A stretch of 64,000 nt of DNA, taken from NCBI RefSeq assembly GCF_963576615.1, contig NC_088710.1, positions 5,622,001 through 5,686,000 of the forward strand, read 5' to 3'. Source of the stretch: Watersipora subatra. Taxonomy: Eukaryota; Bryozoa; Gymnolaemata; Cheilostomatida; Watersiporidae. Below the pieces are notes generated by a model. That model saw only the letters and a list, made by a program, of their open reading frames with translations, was not told where the DNA came from and did no database searches. Positions 51,101-60,146 of this stretch are shown piece after piece (position 1 is the first letter of the stretch; the number at the start of each line of letters is the position of its first letter). The position numbers and the translations under genes were made by a program.

Positions 51101-53771
51101 ATGTCAAACCCGGACATCAGGAGACTTTTTGTGGCATACAATTTTCTCGCCGTCAATCCCGCTGACCTGGAGACTCCTATTTCTTTGCCCAAACCAAAGA
51201 AGGCAGGACAACAACTCACATTTAACTTTAGAAAAGGTATTTCTATTTGTAAATGTTTTACAGATGTGTTCGGTCATGTATTAACTGTAGGAGTGCCTTT
51301 AGGGGCTATTATGTTGAGTCTATCTGCTTGTCAAGCATGCTTAACTTTTCACCTTCAATCCATTTTATTTTTATCAGTCATCTAATTTTAGAGCTTTTCA
51401 TATTGATTTGAAAAGAACCAATGAGCATCCATTCATATCTGTGCCATCGATCTGTAATTAGTCCCTGTATAAACCTTTGTAAATACCTGCGCAGTTTTCA
51501 CAAAGTTTAGCGCTAGCACAGGATTTCTTTAATCTTCAACTCAAATTGTTTCACAACAAAAATCCACGAAAGCGTTCATTGAGGACAATTGTCCTTAATG
51601 CATGCGGAAATGGATTCTTGAGTTTTTATTGGAGAGATCATGGCACATCTATACGTTACATGAGGGTTGTACGATTTCCAATTGATCCCGGCATTGCTTG
51701 AAGTGGACCTCTGAGAGGCCGAGACCTGTAAGTCACCTCTTATAACATTTTCTTCATAAGAGAAGGCAATTTCCTAACATCACCAAACATCACTCTAATT
51801 ATAATAAACTTATTCTTCAACTATGGAGTGAGGTCGCATGGATATGTTGTTCGTCTGCCTAACAGAAGGTTATGATTTCATGACCTGTAGATAGAATTAT
51901 TTTATCAAGCACCTTAATTACCATATATATCATTTCTTCAGTGCGACAGTTTCGAGATTACAATATGAGAGTTTCATTATGAGGTAGGTATAAAAACAAT
52001 TTGATCGTATTAACACTTTGCTGTTTTAATCCTAAGTTTTGCATCATTGGCATTTCTTTTAGTGTTCCATGTGGATACAGAGAGCAATTATGAGAGAAGA
52101 CAGTATCTGGCAAGCATGCTACTTCCCAACTCCCCTGACAATGGCGGGTCAGTACTTGTTTAATATTGACACTGGACTAGTGTTTAGTTTGGTTAAGTGA
52201 TTACATATCCTGGCCAGTTTGTGCTTACAGCTGTCTCACTGGCCTGACTTATAGAACCAGCATAGACATCTCATGCCAATATAATTTTAGTTTATTGTTT
52301 AGATAATCTATTTGCTGATCAAAAAGGCCCGTGGCAGTACTTCTCTCAATTCACAAATAGAATATGAATAGATACATCTATTGCTTGGGCTAATAATTGT
52401 TCCAATAGTTTTGCTGGTTAATTAACTAGAGTTGGAGGGCATAAGATCTGCCCTTTAATGAGGCCAAGGTTTGAATATGCTGCAGGCGCAAAAAGCCTGG
52501 TAAAATTATGTCTTGTCGCGACCACTCTATGAAACACAATAGGTTCATGACCACTCTATGAAACACAATAGATTTATGACCACTCTATGAAACAAATATA
52601 GATCACTCTATGAAATGGAATTGAAGCAAAAGATTTTTGGGGAACTTTGTGTCACGGCCTTCCAGCATATCTGCTTTTGTTTTAAAGCTTTCGACAAAAT
52701 GAGACTAGTCCCTTTTGTTTAATATTTATCTAATTCACCGTTTAAATATGGAATTTACTTGAGATCACGTTGAAATTTTGATGTACATGTAAATTGGTTT
52801 TTAATTTACAAGCAAATCTCTATTGATCAGTCCAGTAATGACAACGAAGTGTCACTATCAAGCACGGTTAGTGAAGATCAGCTCACCAGACCCATTACTC
52901 ATTTGTATCACACCTTCAGTTATTTGGGAGTTTTTCTCATATTCTTACAGCTTTTTTCAATATTCTCGTAGATGTAGTTTTTTTAAATTTTAGAATTGTG
53001 TTCAACCTTGTCTGTGAACCTCCTGAGGAGGATGATGATGCCGATTGCTTTGACATAGGCACTGCTTTTGTCTCACTCGTAGACGCTCTTAAAGCTAAGA
53101 AAGACATCACCGAGGCGAACATACCAAGTAAGTGTTACCTCTCAACGCTATATGGATCTCACTTTCCTCTCTCGTTCTCTTCCCCCTACCTCATTTCTTC
53201 TCTCTCTCCTTTCTTCTCTCCCTCTCTCTCTTTTAGCCTTTTCTCTTTTTCCTCCCTTTCCTTCCTCATCTCTCTCTTTCTCTCTCCGTCTCCGTTTATA
53301 AATAATTATTGCTGCTAAGTGTGCCTTATTTTGTCAAATGATGTAGAAACAAATTGTAGGTTTGACTTTTTGCTTCACTCCTAGTCATCATTCCTAGCTG
53401 TGATCATGTCAGATGTTAGCTCAAGGATACTAAACATTGCTGAAGATATAATCTCTAAAAGTTACCTACTGTTAATTCTGCGTGAAGTTAATGATACAGT
53501 TTTTAGCTTTAATGAGGTTCTGTAGGTTTAATGGGAAGGCTGCTTCATTTCTTCATCTATGATGTTTTATTGATTATCAGCTTCTGATGAGGAGTTACAT
53601 GTCTGTTACTTTCAATATCATAGCCTGTAATTGTTCACCAGCTCTCATCGCTGTTTTATAGTATTTGACATTGATGACGAGTCGACAGAGATCGGTACGC
53701 TGACTGTGTCAATTGAGTGTGTGGCAGCACTGCAGGCAGTTAAAGAAGAGCTGCCGAGTGACATCGCTTAG
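21147..53771 (+). CDS. RPGRIP1L: RPGRIP1L ortholog, ciliary transition-zone scaffold (33 coding exons, 1469 aa)
   Basis: Coding exons: 21147-21228, 22080-22224, 22424-22479, 23618-23820, 24614-24756, 27104-27176, 29380-29556, 30884-31104, 31539-31645, 32323-32462, 32785-32902, 34169-34287, 34846-35025, 35298-35367, 35942-36062, 37908-37977, 38492-38621, 38956-39074, 39680-39839, 41853-42016, 42206-42322, 42483-42575, 42692-42850, 43697-44033, 45560-45667, 45755-45817, 48428-48547, 49496-49731, 50639-50692, 51041-51236, 52063-52147, 52994-53127, 53662-53771. The phases chain to 4410 nt with one stop. Diagnostic blocks include [49 protein letters not shown] and VYKFFDF. Order: coiled coil (about 35-570), first C2 (about 600-758), second C2 (about 788-930), acidic Ser/Pro-rich linker (about 937-1295), C-terminal RPGR-interacting C2-like domain (about 1296-1469). 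The family anchors the NPHP-MKS module at the ciliary transition zone. Least certain are the small linker exons 26 and 29 and a possible extra N-terminal exon. The ATG follows a 3' splice site at 21131. Confidence 0.96.
21252..21395. repeat. 47-bp tandem repeat, 3 copies
   Basis: Unit starts TGTAGGAATCCCATATGACA and ends in TTATTAC-CCAGAC; nearly identical copies. It lies in RPGRIP1L intron 1, about 25 nt past the exon 1 donor. Confidence 0.85.
22672..22880 (+). mobile_element. tRNA-derived SINE-like element, family 2
   Basis: It shares TGATGCAG-AAGGTGG, CCGTGAGAGATC and ATCTTATTATAG-type blocks with 54540-54775. The core (GGTGGTAGCGCGCTTGTC, then GTGTTCAATTCACG) resembles a tRNA D-arm and T-arm (box A and box B). 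Confidence 0.6.
26270..26411. repeat. 28-bp minisatellite, 5 copies
   Basis: Unit ATCATGGGTATGAGTGCACT plus AGCATGAC, near-identical. In RPGRIP1L intron 5. Confidence 0.85.
27200..27362. repeat. 29-bp minisatellite, 5-6 copies
   Basis: Unit GGCAGCCAATCAGTCGCCTG plus CCTGGTCAT. It starts about 25 nt past the RPGRIP1L exon 6 donor (27177). Each unit contains a CCAAT box. The exon frame would read into it if the intron were retained. Confidence 0.8.
27690..27935. repeat. Direct copy of part of the palindrome right arm
   Basis: TTAATAGTATG/TTATTAGTATG units followed by GTATAGGTGTGTATATTCGT, as at 28450-28590. Confidence 0.7.
27940..28080. mobile_element. MITE family A, left-half relic
   Basis: TATCACTTGAGATTGGTTTG, GATGTTATTGCCAGGACG and AACTTGATCGTTGTTGAAAT match the left half of 12480-12765. 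The right half is missing and is replaced by the large palindrome. Confidence 0.55.
28085..28799. repeat. Large fold-back palindrome, arms about 355 bp
   Basis: Left arm 28085-28447, right arm 28448-28799, meeting at TTAACGTTAA with no spacer. Outer ends AGTTTTTAGGGTTTATATCC and its inverse. The arms are nearly identical apart from small length differences in the TTAATAGTATG repeats at the centre. In RPGRIP1L intron 6. Confidence 0.9.
28805..29090 (-). mobile_element. Family-1-related element, partial
   Basis: On the minus strand it starts with AAATGAATGCCCGGCATTGC and GGGTAGTAGAAAAGTC, followed by the same AT-rich module as 36512-36750. It ends in TATAGATATATAGATATA microsatellite. It directly abuts the right arm of the large palindrome. 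Confidence 0.5.
31690..31910. repeat. Degenerate GATA/GATAGATAGATGGATA microsatellite
   Basis: Irregular GATAGATAGATGGATAG stretches in RPGRIP1L intron 9. Open frames on the opposite strand here are low complexity only. Confidence 0.7.
33160..33295. repeat. Diverged tandem repeat rich in CTGCAGCTGCTGACAG
   Basis: About five units of GACAGATACCTGCAGCTGCT with variants; in RPGRIP1L intron 11. Confidence 0.65.
33432..33900 (+). mobile_element. SINE-like element, family 1
   Basis: Head TGAATGCCTGGCATTGC and AGTAATAAAG; middle with a tRNA-like stretch (GTAGTGAAATGGATAGAGTA, then GAGAGTACAAATCC); tail ACTTGACACATGAATGAAAG. It lies in RPGRIP1L intron 11. Confidence 0.6.
36104..36500 (+). mobile_element. 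SINE-like element, family 1
   Basis: Head AATGAATGCCGAACGTTGC followed by GGGTAATAAAAA; degenerate tRNA-like middle (TCGCCTAGTGATTTAGCACA); tail CTTAACACGCGAACCACTG. It lies in RPGRIP1L intron 15. Confidence 0.55.
36512..37480 (+). mobile_element. Second, longer family-1-related element or composite
   Basis: It opens with TGAATGCCTGGCGTTTCCC and GGGTAATAAAAGTCTTTGC, contains a duplicated AT-rich module (AAATAAATTAAGARA at about 36640 and 36743), and near its end carries a tRNA-like stretch (GTAGACCAATGGATTGC, GAGCTCAAATCC) and the CTTGACATACCGAACCAC tail. Several insertions may be merged here. Confidence 0.4.
38017..38167. repeat. 13-bp minisatellite, about 12 copies
   Basis: Unit ATCACCTCTATTG, almost perfect. 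It starts about 40 nt past the exon 16 donor (37978) of RPGRIP1L. Confidence 0.9.
39987..41062. mobile_element. TTAA-flanked TIR element, about 1.08 kb
   Basis: Ends AGATTGACTTGCAACAAAAT and (reverse complemented) AGGTTGACTTGCAACAAAAT, flanked on both sides by TTAA (39983-39986, 41063-41066). The arms extend about 200 bp and include GCAAAATATGTGGAA and its inverse. A direct duplication of about 90 bp sits in the left arm (40040-40110 and 40150-40220). An internal palindrome around CAATGACGATAGAGT is at 40668-40745. No transposase is seen. The TTAA target suggests a piggyBac-type mobiliser, though the TIR does not start with CCC. Confidence 0.7.
41131..41285. mobile_element. Truncated end of a Harbinger-like element
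   Basis: GGCCATACGCAACGAAT, AATTTCACAGAATTATTTGAG and AACGCTTTTAATTGGCT match the arm of the element at 49822-50496. No opposite arm was found nearby. Confidence 0.55.
44535..45252. repeat. 16-bp minisatellite, about 44 copies
   Basis: Unit TACAGTAATAACCTTT, alternating with TACAGTGGTAACCTTT, with higher-order order of the two variants. In RPGRIP1L intron 24. Confidence 0.9.
45296..45440. repeat. Polypurine tract
   Basis: About 145 nt almost entirely A and G (GAGAGAGAGGAAGAG-type) on the plus strand, 120 nt before RPGRIP1L exon 25. Confidence 0.85.
46488..47346. repeat. 32-bp minisatellite, about 27 copies
   Basis: Unit GGACTAGTTACTACTACATT plus GGTACATGGCTA. Central copies are identical; variants (GAATAAG, GAATGAG, GGACGAG) cluster at the 5' edge with one more near 47030. 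In RPGRIP1L intron 26. Confidence 0.95.
47570..48085. repeat. 33-bp-period minisatellite with long open frames
   Basis: Unit like CCTGTTTCATTAGAACTACT plus TTTCCCTGTCCAA. The period is near a multiple of three, so one frame stays open and reads as repeats of [10 protein letters not shown]. It lies in RPGRIP1L intron 26, outside the spliced frame. Confidence 0.85.
48591..48780. repeat. 44-bp tandem repeat, 4 copies
   Basis: Unit starts AGGTTTACCTGTTAGATGTT and ends GGTTACTGACACAT. It begins about 45 nt past the exon 27 donor of RPGRIP1L. Confidence 0.85.
48800..49275. mobile_element. MITE family A, longer copy
   Basis: Left TTTATTAGAAATTATTGACA and CTTGATCACACTTGAAACAT; right end is the inverse (GTGTTTTCATCGCGATCAAG, ATCACCTCAAACATC, CACTTCTAATAAA). 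It has the same inner pairing as 12480-12765. Confidence 0.55.
49822..50496. mobile_element. PIF/Harbinger-like MITE with TTA target duplication
   Basis: Ends GGTACAGCCACGCGTAACGA and (reverse complemented) GGTATGGCCACACGTAACGA. TTA lies at 49819-49821 and again at 50497-50499. The arms are about 250-300 bp long and highly similar. No coding capacity. It inserted in RPGRIP1L intron 28, close to exon 29 (50639). Confidence 0.8.
51041..53771 (+). other. RPGRIP1L: RPGRIP1L exons 30-33: C-terminal RPGR-interacting (C2-like) domain
   Basis: These exons encode residues about 1296-1469: [47 protein letters not shown] and [17 protein letters not shown]. They align with the recalled C-terminal domain of the family, which binds RPGR in the paralog RPGRIP1. 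The stop is TAG at 53769-53771. Confidence 0.9.
53158..53295. repeat. Polypyrimidine tract
   Basis: C/T-rich stretch (CTCTCTCTCCTTTCTTCTCT-type) starting about 30 nt past the exon 32 donor of RPGRIP1L. Confidence 0.85.
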
Positions 53772-53997
53772 AGCAGCACTACCATATGTCCACTGACATC
53801 AACAAACACTAATGTGCTGTCATAGTCACTGTTCTAGTGGAGTTGGACAATCTTACATAGAAATGTATTGTGATACTTTTATACAAATGACCTCATCAAG
53901 CTAGTACTTCCTGTCAGTATTCTTTTTTTCATACTGCATTTTTTCCCTCCCAACCGTCCTTTTCTTGCTATCATATTGTTCTCGTACGACTGTAGGT

Positions 53998-54003
53998 AAT
54001 AAA
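53998..54003 (+). terminator. RPGRIP1L polyadenylation signal AATAAA
   Basis: An exact AATAAA lies 227 nt after the RPGRIP1L stop codon, a normal 3' UTR distance. It is the first canonical signal after the stop. Confidence 0.65.
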
Positions 54004-54539
54004 TGCTCATAGATGAGAAAACCCTGTCTAGATTTTTATTTGAAAACTTTCATTTTGAGATCAGAGGTCAATACTTCAACAGTTACAAGTAGTAAGATGT
54101 TTAAACTCAGGCTTTTGGCTGGATTTCAGGCTATAACGCATATCTGAGTTGGTATTGACACAGTTATAGCACACATTTTTGTCATGCCTGTAAAGTTCCT
54201 GCTGCAAAAAGATCTTATTAGCTCGAGTTCCAATCTGGTGTTCTCCGTGGTTTAATTTAAAGTGACACGACCCCTATCTGGCTTCTGCTGGCTGTTAGTA
54301 GAACCCAATAAATATTATTTTTTTCAACTTTTAATATTGAGCCTCGATTGCTTGTACACAAAAACAAGGTTTCGGTTTCAAATATTGGCATAAATTGTAA
54401 AGCCTGGTTTTTATGCAAGTTTTTTTAGAAACATTAGTAAATTTATCACAGATCATGGAGCGCTGTGCACTAAACTCAATTGACCAAGGATCTTTTCTGT
54501 TAGTACCAAAGCTATGCCTTGTGAAATCATTAAAACTAG

Positions 54540-54775
54540 TATACTAGCAGTTCTGTGCACCGTAAGAGATCATCATCTGTAGTAAGTATGTGAACAATTA
54601 TTCTATGATGCAGTAAGGTGGTCGAGCAGTACAGATGGTATTGTGTTTGGCTGGTAAGCTGAATATCTGAGTTTGGTTCCTGTGCAGGGCAATCATTTTT
54701 CCTAAAGCACTTAGTATGGCTTTGAACGAATGTGAATCTTATTATAGCAAAAGCTCCTGAAATTGAATCTGTGCA
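54540..54775 (+). mobile_element. tRNA-derived SINE-like element, family 2
   Basis: Second copy of the family at 22672-22880, with common blocks TATTCTATGATGCAG, AAGGTGGTCGAGCAG and a box-B-like GAGTTTGGTTCC. It lies in the convergent intergenic region. Confidence 0.6.
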
Positions 54776-55602
54776 ATCATGTGTGCATAATAATGGCCAG
54801 TTTTACCGCCATTGATAGAATGCGAGTGAACCTGGTCTCTGTCGTCACGGGACCAGCTCCCATTGAATGAAAGATAACATATACAATCGGTAAGACTTAA
54901 GTGTTGCTTCTTGAAAGAAATGATATCATGCTTGTGGTCTATGAAATGCTTGCGTTAACATCATGTCAGCATAATGTAGACAAGGTAGCCTGCTAGACAG
55001 CCCGGCAGCAATTAGAGCTGAGCATGACTCAAGTTATTAATGCTACTAAAAGTCCTCATCATATATGGCGTTGGCATTCTATGTACAGTGAGAGACAGCT
55101 TAGGCAGGTGCTTGTGACAGTATGTCTTATTTGAGACAGCTGTACAGTCTAAATATGTCAAATCCTATAGGGATATATTTTCGCAAGACGCATAGTAAGT
55201 TGATTAGACAGAGTAGCCTTAAAACTATCAATCACTGTGTTTGCTACAAGAGTTAGTAGTTGCCTTCTTCGTGTGTTTTTGTGTCTTTTCTACATTAATT
55301 TGCGATTTCTATTGGTGTCTTAATAATAATTATTATAATAAAAATTATTACAATGATAACACACTAACCTAATAGCAGTTATTATTATATAATAATAATT
55401 ATTATTAGGTTAATATAATTATAATAGTTATTATTATTGCACTAACCTCCGAAAATAGATAAAGCAATGAAGTAAGCAATCTGTGAGCCAATTATATTTA
55501 TAGGCTCAAATAAAAAAAAGTCACATTCTAAGCTGCCGTTTATAAAGCATGGACTCCGTAGTAAAAACTTCTAAACTAAAAAATTACATTAATATTTTCT
55601 TT

Positions 55603-55608
55603 TTTATT
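55603..55608 (-). terminator. Polyadenylation signal of the lectin-like gene
   Basis: AATAAA on the minus strand, 67 nt after the stop codon of the lectin-like gene and the nearest canonical match. Confidence 0.55.
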
Positions 55609-55675
55609 GCAAAAAGGAACAATGTTCAGCAAAGCTAGCTTTTCTCTAGCGTTGAATAACTCAAGCTGTAATCAG

Positions 55676-58600
55676 CTAATACAGCAGCAGTGCTGCCAGC
55701 CAAGCAAAAGAAACAGAGAGAAGAGGAGAGAGATAGGCAGCACTGGAGGAAACCTGATAGCCAGCTCCACTGCTGTAAGAGTGGCTCTTACCATTTGATT
55801 TTCCACCACTCTGATGTCCACCTCCCCCCTGGGCATACCCTCCTCCCTGGGCATACCCTCTTGAGTCATCATAGTTACGACTTGTTCCCTTGCTCCCATT
55901 TTTCTCCCAAGAATTCTTGTTGTGGCTCTCCTTGGATCTGTATCGGTCATTGCTTTTGGAGTTGTAACCCTTCCTAGTTTCTTTCGATTTCCTTGAATCC
56001 ATGTGATGGTTATGGCTTGAATGGATTTTTCCATGTTTGCTAGGGTAAAGCTCTATGGAGTCGACACCATAGATTGATCGACGATAAATTTTTCCCTTCG
56101 GTGCTGAAATGATACATCATAATGAGATGATGATCATCATCAATTGACACTCTATTCAATGTCATTACAAAAACTAATTACACAGAGAAAAAGGGATTAT
56201 TGCTTTTGTTAAAAAAGCATGAAAACAACAAATTTGCAGAACAGGAAACCTGTTTTAATCGGGAATAAGACTTTTAATAACTCAGTGATTGAGTATATTA
56301 AGAGTCAAGCTGTTTCTTACATTTTATGATTTTCCTCATTTTATACGACTTTTCTAACATTTACTGAATATATGGATCTTCTAATTCTAGCCAAAGAGCT
56401 GACGAATCGTTACCCAACTTCCTTTAATTGAACATTTTACCTCTATTGTTGTGAAAGCTGTAAACTATTTTTGGCTATTATAACATTTTCAACTACTTTA
56501 CAAGTTAACAAACTGATAACATATGCAATAAATAGCTCGTTAGCTTGCCAGCACTGTTCACTGAAGACTGTTTCAATTTTACACAAAAAACAAAAGTTCT
56601 ATATAAATATTATCTTAAAATTAAAAGTAGCCAATTTTTCCAGTTTTATGGTATGAACGGATGTACAAAAACTGCTAATACAGCCGCGCTGTTGTCCACC
56701 AGGCCTCGTTTCATTGAGCATCGTGCAAATGGCAGAATAGAGGAGACAAATCCAAAAATATCCCACATTCTATTCATCTGATGAAAAAGAAGCTTCTTGA
56801 TAAATATTGTTGGATACTTATTTATACAATCTCACCTAGTGCATAGGATAATATGAACTTCACAAAAATTTGTAGAATTTTTCCTTTTGGTTGCAGTTAT
56901 GCGGTGCTTCAAATAGTATTAGCATAAGTTCCACACACTCAACATGGTCAGCGCCATATTGACTAAATACCCATATCTTTTTGTATGGATTTGACTGAGG
57001 AAACACTTTGCTACAGGGTAACCATTGACAAAAGGCTAAAAGAAAAGCCTACAGCTATAATTCAATTCTGAGAAATAAAATTTAGCATTTCTTCTCTGTA
57101 GAGTCCTTATCTATTAAACTGATAGTCCAGGCTAAGCAAACTACAGAGTTGAAAGCACTAAAATCCCATTGAAATGCATAGAGCGATTTGATAGCAAAAC
57201 TGATGGACTTTTAAAAAGCTCAAATAGTTGACTAAAAGAAGTCAGATGAGCTCACAGCTAAAATTTCCCTCTATACCAAAAATACAGTCATTTGAAACAA
57301 GCTTGCACTTTCACAACTATAGCCCTGGAATGAGAACAACTAAATGAAAGCTTATAAAAAATGTAAGATGTCCTCACCAGAGCATTGAAGTCTAACTTCA
57401 ACAGCGTGCAGTAAGTGTGTGTTGGCACAAGCTTTGGTAGGGTGCTTGGAGACAGGAAGGACGATGTGGCACTCCTCTCTGTTCACACATTGAGACTGCA
57501 TATGTTGGCCCAACCCTTGCCATTCCATTAGCCTGTGCTCACTGCAGAAGTCTTGGCCTACTTGTGTGAGCTTGCTGGTCTTGCATGGAGTTCTACAAGC
57601 ATGCAATACATTGTTTTATCAGAAGGTGTTGTAAAAATCTATAGTATGGCAGTTTTTTCTTCGCCACATTGTTCGTGAGCACAAAATGAGTTTGTTTGCT
57701 GTGCTTGAGAGAAGAAAAAGACCAGCAATACAAACCTTTGACACTTTGTGAGTAAATAGCGATGGCAGCGAGTGGCAGCACATTGATGATGAAATACAAA
57801 ACTATGCGTCAGCGACTGAAACTACAAACGTCACCAGAATAAGCTAGTAATAAAATTAAAGTTCTATAAATAGAATTTGTCTCAACTGCGGCAAAAAAAC
57901 AGAAATAAGAACTTAATATCATTATCTAAGCTGATACATGTATAGGATGATACTAAATACGTGGGCTATACAGGATTATAAAATATAACTATAATTTGTA
58001 CTTGAAGCCGTTATTGCAGTATGTCATGAAAAAAGTAAAAACCTTGCTAGACCTCTTGGTAGTAACAAAATCCCTAAATAAGATCAGCTGTAACACATTT
58101 GTACAAACACCTTTACAGCCAAACAGCCACCAAGTTTAGTTATATCGCAAATGTTGAAAAGAAGGAAACCAAATAGCTTTTGCCATACGCTATTAGATTT
58201 AAAAAGGTCAAACCTAACCTCTTGTATGATTAGACAATAATTTTTAGCTAAATACAATTGTCTCTTTTTATCGTAAACAACCTGTTCAATAGCGTTGTTT
58301 TCTTTCAGACAGGAAATAGTGTCAACAAAAGTACAACATAATTTGGCATGAGTATTTTGACACTATTAATGTAGCAACACTTTTCAACACCTGCCAACGC
58401 TTGTCAACAAGTATAGATAACTATAAGATAAATTACTATTAGCTAAAACAATTTTTAAATTATTTTTTACATTTTTGTGGCCAACGTTTATGTAACAAAC
58501 TTGGCTATTCTGATTGAAGTCTGAGATCCTCAGATTGCCTCCTTTTTAAGGCAGTCAAAATAGACAATGGATATGCAATTCACCTAATTGGAAATGCTGT

Positions 58601-60146
58601 TGGTATGCATGACAAAATGCCCTATACTTGAGATCTCTTGATGACTAACAATAGATACGAAACTATCAAACTCTCTTTGTTATAACATGACTACCTATAT
58701 ACCTATTACCATAAATTGTAGATTGAAGCAGGAGGAATGAGCCTGCATTGGTTCATGCAAAGGAAGTACAAACTGGGTGTGTGATTGTGGCTAATTAATT
58801 AGCAAGCAGTAGAGCCGCCCTTAATGACAGAACAGTCGAGTGATGTTTTACTTAATTTAGCAAAGTTCTATACAGGCAATGTTAGTTAAATTAAAGGCAC
58901 CATGACATTTCTTCCCTTTCTACTTCAGAACATTCTCAAGAATAGGTACAATGAATCGGTACACTGTATGCTTATTAACATGCTGTGTACTGATCTGTAA
59001 TACAAGTGATTTTAGGAAAAACACCTGTATTACTGTTTTAGGTAGACTATGTTGCTATGAACATACAAAGAGACTTCACCTCTATATTGCTGTACTGTAA
59101 CTATTTATAGAGACACTTACACATCAGCAGAAGTGTAGTATGCATAGGCATCAAGTGAAACAATCCTTTTGTTGCCAGAGCATCTGATCGTGACTTCCTG
59201 TCCGGCACAGAATGTTTTTGTTTCTACTCCAACTATCTCTTTCCTTTTGGTAGCACTGACCTCTTTAATAAGAAATAATAAAATAATAACATAGAATTAT
59301 TAGCTATATAGAAACTAGTCAAAAATAATGAAATTTACATATGTTGAAGACCATCAAAATGTTGGACTGCATAACTGATAGAATGACTCATAGATAGGGT
59401 TGATGCGTTTTGTTATTTTTTTAATTGGATCCTCGCTATTACTGTGATATTCAACTGAAATAAACTAGACCCATTTGTTGGAAGACCAAAATTCTCATTT
59501 ACGCCACTGATACTCATTATGCAATTAGTTAATAACCATAAATTATATATTAAATTAATCCTCATTTTGTCATGATTTCAAATATGTAAACCAAACATCT
59601 GTAAACTTGTACGTATTTGAATGATTGTATAGGCTTAATTTTGAACATTTTTTTAATGGTTGAAGATAACAGTCTGTACGGATATGATCACCCTACATAT
59701 ATTTTTATTTGCTGATTTTAAATCATATAGGCCTACATGCATATAACTTGAAATAAACAGATTTCACACACCTCTACCTGTAAGATTTTATGCTTTTTAT
59801 AACAGTTAATCTGCATGAATATAGTTCATAAAGTTTTCCCTTTAACTTTTTTCCAAATGCATGAAAAGTTAAAAAAATTTGAAGTCAGCTGGGTACCAAA
59901 AAGCCACAAATGCACAGCCCAATGGGGATGTATTGCGCAATAAAAACTCTCATAGATGCATGTACAATAGAAGACAGAATTAACCGAGTTAACAAAATGA
60001 ATAGACAAACGATAGCCCTAATTTGTAGCAGATAGGTACACATATACAGTGTAAAATAAGCATGTTTACAATTTACCTGAAAAGTAAATAGCATTTATCA
60101 CTAGAAACGCTGTCCAAACTTTCATAATGCCAATTTTCAACTGCAT
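55676..60146 (-). CDS. Secreted, probably GPI-anchored SUEL-type lectin-like protein (4 exons, 284 aa)
   Basis: Exons from 5': 60077-60146, 59121-59262, 57378-57592, 55676-56103, all GT-AG and phase-consistent (855 nt). Residues 1-23 form a signal peptide; a second in-frame Met at residue 8 (MKVWTAFLVINAIYFSG) gives a more typical one. Residues about 37-143 form a cysteine domain with the order of SUEL/rhamnose-binding lectins: FCAGQ, IRCSG, TPCKT, DFCSEH, QCVNREEC, KACANTH, LQCSA (eight Cys). The YGR and DPC motifs typical of sugar-binding members are absent (YYTS and KAC occur instead), so L-rhamnose or galactose binding is doubtful. Residues about 160-255 are a Ser/Gly/Lys/His-rich hydrophilic linker with two GYAQGGG repeats. 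The protein ends in a hydrophobic tail (LSPLLSVSFAWLAALLLY) directly before the stop, as in GPI-attachment signals. A short single-pass membrane protein is the alternative. Ligand and partners are unknown. Confidence 0.78.

Larger units (their letters stand above)
53772..55675. other. Convergent intergenic region
   Basis: The stretch lies between the RPGRIP1L stop and the stop of the minus-strand lectin-like gene. It holds the RPGRIP1L 3' UTR, a SINE-like copy (54540-54775) and an AT-rich palindromic patch (about 55325-55445, runs of TTATTA/TAATAA). No coding exon is seen. Confidence 0.6.

Noticed and set aside
53128-53318. Extension of RPGRIP1L exon 32 into a Ser/Phe/Leu-rich tail
   Set aside because: It is the polypyrimidine tract after a canonical GTAAGT donor; the spliced product matches the conserved C-terminus.
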